The notes below the pieces were generated by a model. That model did no database searches. It was given only the letters and a program-made list of their open reading frames with translations, and was not told the origin of the DNA. Position numbers and translations under genes: made by a program. DNA of 5,363 nucleotides from Aquifex sp. (lineage in GTDB: Bacteria > Aquificota > Aquificia > Aquificales > Aquificaceae). Below, piece after piece: positions 1 to 5,363 of this stretch; within the stretch, counting starts at the first letter, position 1; every line of letters starts with the position of its first letter. The DNA is taken from NCBI GenBank assembly GCA_003978875.1, contig QNXQ01000205.1, forward strand, positions 1-5,363, given 5' to 3'.

Positions 1-80
1 AGTGAATTTACTCTAGTACTTGTGCACTTTAAATCAACACACACTTAACATTATTTTCTATACTTATGGAGGACATTACA
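1..80 (+). repeat. 5' LTR, 3'-terminal part only
   Basis: The sequence ends CATTACA, one base (C) before the PBS at 82. LTRs of this group typically begin TG and end CA, and the putative 3' LTR begins TGTGACA, so the ends form a short imperfect inverted repeat (TGT...ACA). The left boundary of the LTR is outside the window. No convincing TATA box or polyadenylation signal is visible in these 80 bases. The exact end at 80 is inferred from the adjacent PBS. Confidence 0.7.
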
Positions 81-81
81 C

Positions 82-102
82 TGGTGGCTTTAGCGGTGGG
101 AT
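82..102 (+). other. Primer-binding site, tRNA-Leu(AAG)-like with a 3-nt insertion
   Basis: This is where a host tRNA would anneal to prime minus-strand DNA synthesis. It reads TGGTGGC, then TTT, then AGCGGTGGGAT. Without TTT, the 18 bases are the reverse complement of the last 18 nt (positions 59-76) of eukaryotic tRNA-Leu(AAG), which ends in ATCCCACCGCTGCCACCA; I give that tRNA from memory. The match stops where complementarity would reach A58, the modified base that usually limits retroviral PBS length. The site starts one base after the LTR end. The TTT at 89-91 would form a bulge in the primer duplex. Confidence 0.78.
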
Positions 103-324
103 AATTATTATTAGCATCTACCTGGAGTGTACATCTCATTTGCAGAATTATGTGGAAAATCTCCCTGGGAGGACAGCCAAATTCCAAGGCAATTCAATCT
201 TCCCAATGTAAAAATAAAAATTTTCCGTGCCCCAGGTGGCAAAGCAAGTTCATTCTTTGAGGACAGTCGCATGAATGCGGTGTTGGAGTGGGATCATGAC
301 TTAGTATCTTGTGGATAGAACGTA
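103..324 (+). promoter_or_regulatory. Untranslated leader between PBS and gag, with several upstream AUGs
   Basis: No long coding region is recognisable here. The leader holds AUGs at 150 (about 36 codons, ending near 260), 206 (AUG directly followed by UAA), 271 (15 codons, in the gag frame, stop UAG at 316-318), 275 and 296 (sharing a stop at 302-304). By analogy with other retroelements the region would hold the RNA packaging and dimerisation signals, but no specific element can be proved. The 7-mer GAGGACA occurs at 169 and 259, and also at 69 in the LTR. An AT-rich stretch containing AATAAA lies at 211-224. Confidence 0.6.
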
Positions 325-1431
325 ATGATATCACAAGCAGCACAAGCCCGAAGCGAGGTAGAACCCAGATGGGACTTGATAGAGCAGGAAATAGAAATGC
401 TTAAAGATGTAATCACCCAACAGAACTCAGTAATTCGGAGATTAGGTGATCAGGTGCTTACCCCCTCTCGTCCGACTGTAAGCTTCACTAAACCTCGTGA
501 TATACCACAGCTACAGCTACATCAATTGCAGGGATTAGAAGCGGCAGCTCGACTCCAAATGTTCTTCGAGTTGATAGAACAGTGCAGTGATGATGATCAG
601 ACGAGAGTACAAGTAGCCAAAGGGAGAGTTAGCTCTGAATTAGCAATGCTTGTTCACAACAACCAGCTAAAGAACAGATGTAAAACATGGTTAGAACTAA
701 AGAGGTTCCTGAAAACAGAATTTGCGGTAGATGTAAACCTAGACCGAGCGTGGCAGGAGATTGAATCTGCAACTTATGACTGGGGAGATTCACCTCAGGC
801 TTTTACTAACAATTATATCTGTCAGTACGCAGTGTTGGAAACACGGTTCCCCAATGAAAAGTTTCCTAATCGGGATAAGTCAATTAAGAGGAAATTATGG
901 CACGGCTTACCTCAAGAGTCAAAAGAACGCCTAGAAGCTTTCTTGGATGAAGATTATCCATTGCATAAGTTTATTGATAGAGTAGAACATGAACGCCAAA
1001 TGCTTGAAGTAAAGCACACCCCAACACTACATAGAGTGAAGGGAGATAAGTACAAAGGGAACCCTCAGATCGCTGAGCGTGAACAGTCGGGAGCCACCTC
1101 ATGGTGCGCCCAGTACCCTCCATTAACCGAGGAAATTGTAATGCAACCTACCACCAGCAAAGAACAGAAAGTAACACCAGATTGTAAAGATGAAAAAGAC
1201 TGGTTACAAAGGCAAATTAGTGAGTTAAGGGAACAAGTAAAACGTTTAACACCACGAGAGACAGGCGGACAACCCAGTCCGAATGTATACTGCCCGCATT
1301 GTAGGTCGTCCTCTCACTCACTGCGAGAATGTTGGAGTAAACCATCTTACGGGGCTTGTTTTGATTGTAGGAGACAAGGCTGTTGGAGAGGAAACAAAAA
1401 CTGTCCGGGAAAATCAGAACCACGTACATGA
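325..1431 (+). CDS. gag: Gag polyprotein (capsid and nucleocapsid)
   Basis: Structural protein that would assemble cytoplasmic virus-like particles and bind the element RNA. It has 368 residues. Residues about 16-40 form an amphipathic heptad segment (I19, I23, L26, V29/I30, V36/I37, L40), a likely coiled coil. Residues about 65-225 look like a retrotransposon capsid region (FFELIEQC, TWLELKRFLKTEF, KRKLWHGLP, KFIDRVEHERQML). A second short coiled coil begins at W293. The C-terminus has a canonical zinc knuckle, C323-X2-C326-X4-H331-X4-C336, and a variant C345-X2-C348-X4-C353-X6-C360. The start is the AUG at 325, the first in-frame AUG after the UAG at 316-318. It ends with UGA eight codons after the last cysteine, and pol continues in the same frame. 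Assignment rests on motifs and position; Gag sequences diverge fast. Confidence 0.92.
   Translation: MISQAAQARSEVEPRWDLIEQEIEMLKDVITQQNSVIRRLGDQVLTPSRPTVSFTKPRDIPQLQLHQLQGLEAAARLQMFFELIEQCSDDDQTRVQVAKGRVSSELAMLVHNNQLKNRCKTWLELKRFLKTEFAVDVNLDRAWQEIESATYDWGDSPQAFTNNYICQYAVLETRFPNEKFPNRDKSIKRKLWHGLPQESKERLEAFLDEDYPLHKFIDRVEHERQMLEVKHTPTLHRVKGDKYKGNPQIAEREQSGATSWCAQYPPLTEEIVMQPTTSKEQKVTPDCKDEKDWLQRQISELREQVKRLTPRETGGQPSPNVYCPHCRSSSHSLRECWSKPSYGACFDCRRQGCWRGNKNCPGKSEPRT
1429..1431 (+). promoter_or_regulatory. Candidate UGA readthrough (recoding) site joining gag and pol
   Basis: The gag stop UGA is directly followed, in the same frame, by an open frame running to 5040 with no in-frame AUG before the protease active site. 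The context is ACA UGA CUC ACA. A C after UGA and a CU start to the next codon are known to favour leakiness (UGA-CUA is the best-known strong context), although CUC is not the optimum. Readthrough would give a 1572-residue Gag-Pol. This parallels gammaretroviral gag-pol suppression, where the leaky stop also lies between nucleocapsid and protease. The alternative is a chance nonsense mutation in this copy. Confidence 0.72.
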
Positions 1432-4400
1432 CTCACACAGGGACACACATCACCTACTATCAGTGTTGCAGTAAACAGTAAAATCTTGCAAGCCATAGTG
1501 GACACTGGTAGCGGTTACACTTTAATTAGAGAATCCGTGGCGAAAAGAATGGGAAATGAGATCAATAAAAGACGTAACACTCCAAGTTTACAAGGAGTGA
1601 CAGGATCACCACTTAGGGTACTAGGCATGATTTGGTTGGAAATCGGAGTGGGAGAGGTCAAAACACACAAACAATGGTTCCCTGTAGTACCAGATCATTA
1701 CCTCAATGCTGACCTACTACTGGGTTGTGATGTGCTGGGTCAAGCACCTCTTACATGGGATGGTAGGAAACGAGCCATGTTGTGGGGAAATGTTCCTTAT
1801 ATCATCCACCATATAAAAAAGCAGAGAGGGAAGGTAGAGAGAATCAAACATGTTCCTCTGACAGCCGAGCCCTCCATTTTCTCTAACAAGAAAATGAACC
1901 TCCCAAGTTCAGTAAAAGTACCCCCCTATCAGTCACAGTTTATCCCTTTTCAGTTGAAAGAGCCCCCAGGAACAACCCTTCTAGTTTATCCTCAACCCCG
2001 AGTTAGTCATAATAGCCTACCCTTTCTTACCAAAGTAAATGATGAAAAGGAGATCTATCTACCTTTTGTTAACAACACCAAGAGTACCAAAGAGTTCAAA
2101 CTAGGTACACTAGTAGGATCATATGAGAAAGAAAAGTTCGACCTGGAATCTGTCCTAATGAATCATAAAATACATAATGACCTCCTGCCTGAATCAGACC
2201 AATCCAAAGACCAAGGTGAAAGGCCAGAGCGATTGCGCGAGCTAATCAAACGGCAAGATTGGAGTCATCTCACCAAGTCAAAACAGAAAGACCTCACCGT
2301 CACCTTACTAGACAATGACGTTCTGTTCATAACACACAAAAGTGAGTTAGGATTAATGAAGGGACCACCTGCAAAAATTAGCGTGGCTGATCCTACACCG
2401 AGCCGTGGCCCCAGTTACCGTTACCCTGAACAGGCGAAGCAGTTAATATCAGGAATGCTCCAGGACATGGAAGAGCGAGAAATAATAGAAAAGTCTACAT
2501 CAGCGTGGCTTTCACCAATCGTTCTAGTCAACAAGCCGGATGGTAGTAAGAGGATGTGCCTTGACTACCGACATGTCAATAAACATCTCAGTACGGATAT
2601 CTATCCCTTGCCGCGTCTAGAGGAACTAGTAGAACAGGCGGCAGGTCATGAATTTTACGCCACCCTCGACATGCGTGAGGCATATTTTCAAATATTACTA
2701 GATGAGAACAGTCGTGACCTTACAACGTTCAGTGATGGAATGGCGTTGTACAGATTTAGAAGGCTCCCTTTTGGCCTTAGTTGTTCACCGGCAATTTTCT
2801 CCCGTCACATGTCCTCACTCTTGTCCCCATTGCTGAAGAAAGGATGGGTAAAAAATTACCTTGATGATCTAATAATTTGGGCCCCAGACTTTGCCACCCT
2901 CGTAAGCCGATTAAGACAACTCTTCTCCTTACTATCTAAAAATGGAGTGAAATTAAATTTGAGTAAATGCGAGTTTGGAAAAAGAGAGGTCACATTCCTG
3001 GGATACAGAATCTCAGGGGACGGATGCCAACCTGACCCCAAGAATGTAGAAGCAATCCAGAAAATGAAAGCCCCAACTAAAGTAAAGGAAGTTAGAAGAT
3101 TCTTAGGAATGTGCGGATTTTATAGGAAGCACGTCCCGAATTTTGCCAAAATAGCCGCCCCCTTAACCAACCTCACGCGATCTACAAGTAAGTTTGATTG
3201 GAGTGATCTATGTCAAGTGGCGTTTGAAACTCTAAAGGAATTACTCACCTGTGCCCCAGTTTTAGTCAGAGCCCAGACCGACAAACCATTCATTGTAACA
3301 ACCGACGCTAGTAACACCCACGTTGGCGGAGTACTCAGTCAGATACAAACAGACGGCACTAACAAACCTGTAGGCTACTTCTCTAAAAAGCTAAACTCTA
3401 CAGAGTGTAGGTACTCAGCAACAGATAAAGAGGCACTGGCTGTTCTGCTCACATGTAGGAATTTCCACCACTACCTGTGGGGTAACAGATTTACGGTAGT
3501 AACTGATCATCAACCACTCACGAGCATTTTCAAAAGAAAAACTAAGTCTCCGCGAATGAACCGCTGGATATTAGAAATGAGGGAATATAACTATGAGATC
3601 CAGTACGTCAAAGGCAAATACAACTATGTGGCCGACCAACTGTCACGACCAGTAAGAGTAATTCAACGCTCACCTGATGTCACTTGGTTAGGTAGTACTA
3701 AAGAAGAATTTAGAGACTATCAGCGTGAAGAAATAAAATGGCGAGAACTAGTAGAATATCTTGAAGGAGGAAGGGTTCCAACTAAACGCTATCATAAAAC
3801 CATCTTGGATCAATTTGTAGTAATGGAGGAAATATTATACTATGTCAGAGAAAAGACTGATGGCAGTTTACAGTATTGTCTAGTAGTTCCTCAAAGACTG
3901 AAAGGAAAAGCTTTGCAACATGTTCATGAAATCTCAGGCCACTTAGGGCAGAAAAAGACCATTTGTAAAGCTGAAGAACTGTTCTATTGGTGCAACCTTA
4001 AAGTTGATGTATGTCACTATGTGAAGGAATGTATTACATGTCAGAGGTTTAAGGGACATACTGGGTTACAGCAACCGTGGCAAGAGTTACCACCTGTAAA
4101 TAAACCCCTCGAAAGAATTGGGATAGATCTCACCGACATGGTTGCTGGAGCTCAGGGGTTCCGTTATATATTGACTGTGGTGGACCATTACAGTAGGTAT
4201 GTCAAATTCTATCCCCTCAAAACAAAACACACACAAATGGTGGTGGAGGCACTGGACCAGTACGTCGCAGACTTCGGAGTACCCCAGGGCATCGTCCTCG
4301 ACAATGGAGGCGAATTCACTTCACACGCTTTTCAGCAGTTCTGCCAACATCATCTCATCACCTTGCACTACACGACCCCATATCATCCCCAGGGAAACGG

Positions 4401-5043
4401 GATGGTGGAGCGAATGCATCGAACCCTCAAGTCGGTCTTGTCCACGCTATGCCAGGGTCACCCGCTACGTTGGCCTCGCTTACTGCAGTCTTGTCAATCG
4501 GTTATGAATTCTGCTGTACATACCTCCACGGGTCATCAACCCTTTTATGCGTTCTTTTCACGTCATGCGCCTCGTCTAGCAGGCATGAGACTGCCCGCCA
4601 CTGACGGAGAGGAGGATGATGTAGCCGCCGCTCACCAAAACATTCGAGACACTCATGTTAAAATGTCCCGAAAATACAGGAGTGTGGCTAACCGAAAACG
4701 CAAGGAACAAAGGGTTGATGTTGAAACACTCGTGTGGGTCAAGCGAGAAACCGCCGAACCGGGAACGTGCACGAAACTAAATGTCCGGTGGGACGGGCCT
4801 TATAAGGTGGTAGAAGTGATCAGAGATGGTGGTGCTTACATGGTGCAGAACCCGTTTACTGGGCAACAAGTGCAAAGAGCTGCTGAAAAGGTGAAACCGT
4901 ATTATGGTAGTGAAGAATGGTTATTAGAACCACAGGACACTACATTCACCACGGACCTGGAAACTGAACCTGTACCCTCCGAGCACGTAGAGCTCCGAGA
5001 AGGTATATTGAAGAGTGTTAGTGGGTTGTGTGTAAGGGAATAG
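1432..5043 (+). CDS. pol: Pol polyprotein: protease, reverse transcriptase, RNase H, integrase (expressed as Gag-Pol readthrough)
   Basis: Enzymes for polyprotein cleavage, cDNA synthesis and chromosomal insertion. Residues are numbered here from the TTG codon at 1486; 18 further codons lie between the UGA and that point. Protease: strand ISVAVNSKILQAIV, catalytic DTGS (D6), LLLGCDVLG near 76-84. Reverse transcriptase: LDYR, D395 in TLDMREAY, LPFGLSCSPAIF, YLDD with D460/D461, then KCEFG and FLGY. RNase H: D607 (TDAS), E649 (KEAL), D674 (TDHQ), D717 (ADQLSR). Integrase: zinc-binding H814-X4-H819-X29-C849-X2-C852; core D881, D939 (LDNGGEF), E975 with exactly 35 residues between the last two; GPY/F module NVRWDGPYKVVEV. 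No chromodomain follows. TTG at 1486 is not a credible start, and the first in-frame AUG (1549) would remove the protease active site, so translation must come from gag. The frame ends with tandem UAG UAG (5041-5046), which overlaps the polypurine tract. Confidence 0.97.
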   Translation, partial: LTQGHTSPTISVAVNSKILQAIVDTGSGYTLIRESVAKRMGNEINKRRNTPSLQGVTGSPLRVLGMIWLEIGVGEVKTHKQWFPVVPDHYLNADLLLGCDVLGQAPLTWDGRKRAMLWGNVPYIIHHIKKQRGKVERIKHVPLTAEPSIFSNKKMNLPSSVKVPPYQSQFIPFQLKEPPGTTLLVYPQPRVSHNSLPFLTKVNDEKEIYLPFVNNTKSTKEFKLGTLVGSYEKEKFDLESVLMNHKIHNDLLPESDQSKDQGERPERLRELIKRQDWSHLTKSKQKDLTVTLLDNDVLFITHKSELGLMKGPPAKISVADPTPSRGPSYRYPEQAKQLISGMLQDMEEREIIEKSTSAWLSPIVLVNKPDGSKRMCLDYRHVNKHLSTDIYPLPRLEELVEQAAGHEFYATLDMREAYFQILLDENSRDLTTFSDGMALYRFRRLPFGLSCSPAIFSRHMSSLLSPLLKKGWVKNYLDDLIIWAPDFATLVSRLRQLFSLLSKNGVKLNLSKCEFGKREVTFLGYRISGDGCQPDPKNVEAIQKMKAPTKVKEVRRFLGMCGFYRKHVPNFAKIAAPLTNLTRSTSKFDWSDLCQVAFETLKELLTCAPVLVRAQTDKPFIVTTDASNTHVGGVLSQIQTDGTNKPVGYFSKKLNSTECRYSATDKEALAVLLTCRNFHHYLWGNRFTVVTDHQPLTSIFKRKTKSPRMNRWILEMREYNYEIQYVKGKYNYVADQLSRPVRVIQRSPDVTWLGSTKEEFRDYQREEIKWRELVEYLEGGRVPTKRYHKTILDQFVVMEEILYYVREKTDGSLQYCLVVPQRLKGKALQHVHEISGHLGQKKTICKAEELFYWCNLKVDVCHYVKECITCQRFKGHTGLQQPWQELPPVNKPLERIGIDLTDMVAGAQGFRYILTVVDHYSRYVKFYPLKTKHTQMVVEALDQYVADFGVPQGIVLDNGGEFTSHAFQQFCQHHLITLHYTTPYHPQGNGMVERMHRTLKSVLSTLCQGHPLRWPRLLQSCQSVMNSAVHTSTGHQPFYAFFSRHAPRLAGMRLPATDGEEDDVAAAHQNIRDTHVKMSRKYRSVANRKRKEQRVDVETLVWVKRETAEPGTCTKLNVRWDGPYKVVEVIRDGGAYMVQNPFTGQQVQRAAEKVKPYYGSEEWLLEPQDTTFTTDLETEPVPSEHVELREGILKSVSGLCVRE
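1454..1501 (+). promoter_or_regulatory. Possible RNA stem-loop downstream of the UGA
   Basis: CTACTAT (1454-1460) can pair with ATAGTGG (1495-1501), 7 bp with one G-U. Inside it TTGCA (1466-1470) pairs with TGCAA (1487-1491). An alternative fold pairs CAGTGT (1461-1466) with ACACTG (1502-1507), extended by CTAC (1454-1457) with GTAG (1508-1511). The stem begins 22 nt after the stop, farther than the spacing of about 8 nt in the murine leukaemia virus pseudoknot. It overlaps protease codons, so pairing may be coincidental. Confidence 0.25.
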
Positions 5044-5050
5044 TAGTGGG
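5034..5050 (+). other. Polypurine-like tract, plus-strand primer site
   Basis: The segment AAGGGAATAGTAGTGGG is purine-rich but interrupted by three T residues, and lies two bases before the putative 3' LTR start at 5053. In LTR elements such a tract resists RNase H and primes plus-strand synthesis immediately upstream of U3. It contains the last pol codons and both UAG stops. The most plausible functional core is the GGG at 5048-5050 with its upstream purines. The interruptions make it weaker than typical tracts, so the call depends mainly on position. Confidence 0.6.
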
Positions 5051-5052
5051 TT

Positions 5053-5363
5053 TGTGACACCCAGAATCTGTAAGGTGAGTAGTGATCTTTGACACGTAGC
5101 CGACTCGGCCAGTCATGCGTAGTTGGATGGGTATCAGGATGAGATACATGTGTAAAGGACACTGGGAGAGAGTTGAGTGAGGTATTCTCCACTTTAATGT
5201 GTAAGAAGTAATAAGGATCCTACGACTTACAGTTGGCACGGTCTATGCTGTGGTTGGTTTTACCTCAAGACGTGATGAGCACTCGAGCACTCATCTTAGG
5301 AAACCTGCTGTGTAACGAATGAGATGAGTGGATGATTTGAATGCATAATTTTTTTTTATGAAA
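5053..5363 (+). repeat. 3' LTR, 5'-terminal part (continues beyond the window)
   Basis: It starts TGTGACACCC directly downstream of the purine-rich tract, with two spacer T residues, and matches the TG...CA LTR convention together with the ACA end at 80. No protein-like frame is recognised across it. It would hold U3 promoter and enhancer elements; no strong TATA box is seen. Internal features are an 11-nt near-perfect palindrome GCCGACTCGGC (5099-5109), a tandem 8-mer GAGCACTC (5277-5292), a hairpin (5288-5330) and a T9 run (5349-5357). The start could shift by a few bases; comparison with the complete 5' LTR would fix it. Confidence 0.72.
5274..5330 (+). repeat. Palindrome, tandem 8-mer and hairpin cluster within the 3' LTR
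   Basis: GATGAG (5274-5279) is inverted as CTCATC (5290-5295) around a central CTCGAG, with two CA dinucleotides breaking perfect symmetry. GAGCACTC occurs twice in tandem (5277-5284 and 5285-5292). CACTCATCTTA (5288-5298) can pair with 5320-5330 over 11 positions, including one G-U, closing a 21-nt loop. The two pairings exclude each other. Possible roles are a transcription-factor site in DNA or an RNA structure in U3/R; neither can be chosen from sequence alone. Confidence 0.5.

Larger units (their letters stand above)
1..5363 (+). mobile_element. Ty3/gypsy-type LTR retrotransposon, nearly complete (both LTRs truncated by window edges)
   Basis: The order partial LTR, PBS, gag, PR-RT-RNaseH-IN, purine-rich tract, partial LTR is seen directly. 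Integrase lies after RNase H, which is the Ty3/gypsy (Metaviridae) order and not the copia order. A GPY/F module follows the integrase core and no chromodomain or env follows it. The visible 5' LTR end (1-80) and the 3' LTR start (5053 onward) do not resemble each other, as expected if they are opposite ends of one LTR; the LTR would then be at least about 390 bp. Target-site duplications and LTR-LTR identity lie outside the window, so insertion age cannot be judged. All catalytic residues are intact. Confidence 0.96.

Noticed and set aside
28..34. TTTAAAT as a TATA box in the 5' LTR
   Set aside because: Only about 46 bases remain before the LTR end, leaving almost no room for R and U5.
213..218. 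AATAAA polyadenylation signal
   Set aside because: It lies in the leader downstream of the PBS, not in an LTR, so it would end the genomic transcript prematurely; probably chance in an AT-rich stretch.
127..318. Upstream N-terminal extension of Gag
   Set aside because: The frame opens with GTG, is closed by UAG at 316-318 before the gag AUG, and its sequence has no Gag-like features.
1283..1474. Overlapping +1-frame reading frame across the gag-pol junction as evidence of frameshifting
   Set aside because: Gag and pol are already in the same frame, so no shift is needed. The overlapping frame (63 codons) has no recognisable motif.
1486..1551. Independent pol start at TTG 1486 or at AUG 1549
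   Set aside because: TTG is not a usual eukaryotic start and cuts the first protease strand. AUG 1549 lies after the DTG active site, so neither yields a functional protease.
4199..4507. 102-codon frame on the + strand inside the integrase core
   Set aside because: It is a shadow of the GC-rich integrase coding sequence, with no protein-like motif; the pol frame here carries the catalytic residues.
4804..5043. Chromodomain or env after integrase
   Set aside because: After the GPY/F module only about 60 residues of low-complexity acidic tail remain, without aromatic chromodomain motifs, signal peptide or membrane segment.
4902..5239. Minus-strand frames of 96 and 73 codons over the pol end and LTR, considered as a possible antisense gene
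   Set aside because: They overlap each other in different frames, show no recognisable domains, and span LTR sequence where random frames of this length are expected.
5349..5357. T9 run as a transcription terminator
   Set aside because: The element would be transcribed by RNA polymerase II, where a T run is not a terminator, and no polymerase III promoter was recognised.

Overview
The window is almost entirely one Ty3/gypsy-type (Metaviridae) LTR retrotransposon, read on the + strand and cut inside both LTRs. The host must be a eukaryote. A primer-binding site complementary to a eukaryotic leucine tRNA and an animal-type gypsy layout without a chromodomain suggest a metazoan, perhaps an invertebrate, but no species can be named.

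Layout: 1-80 is the 3' end of the 5' LTR, ending in ACA. 82-102 is the primer-binding site (PBS). 103-324 is an untranslated leader with several short upstream reading frames. 325-1431 is gag (368 codons: coiled coil, capsid-like region, second coiled coil, two zinc-knuckle motifs). 1432-5043 is pol (protease, reverse transcriptase, RNase H, integrase with GPY/F module). 5034-5050 is a polypurine-like tract overlapping the pol stop. From about 5053 to the window end is the first ~311 bp of the 3' LTR, starting TGTGACACCC. There is no env, chromodomain or unrelated host gene.

The most unusual feature is the gag-pol junction. The two coding regions are in the SAME frame and are separated only by one UGA codon (1429-1431). 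No in-frame AUG lies between that stop and the protease active site, and the first protease strand is encoded in the 23 codons directly after the stop. Gag-Pol would therefore have to be made by stop-codon readthrough, as in gammaretroviruses, rather than by the frameshifting or single-ORF strategies common in this family. The readthrough product would be 1572 residues.

The PBS is also odd: it equals the 18-nt complement of the 3' end of tRNA-Leu(AAG) as I recall that tRNA, but with TTT inserted after the seventh base. All protease, RT, RNase H and integrase catalytic residues are present and the long pol frame is unbroken, so the copy looks young or recently active.
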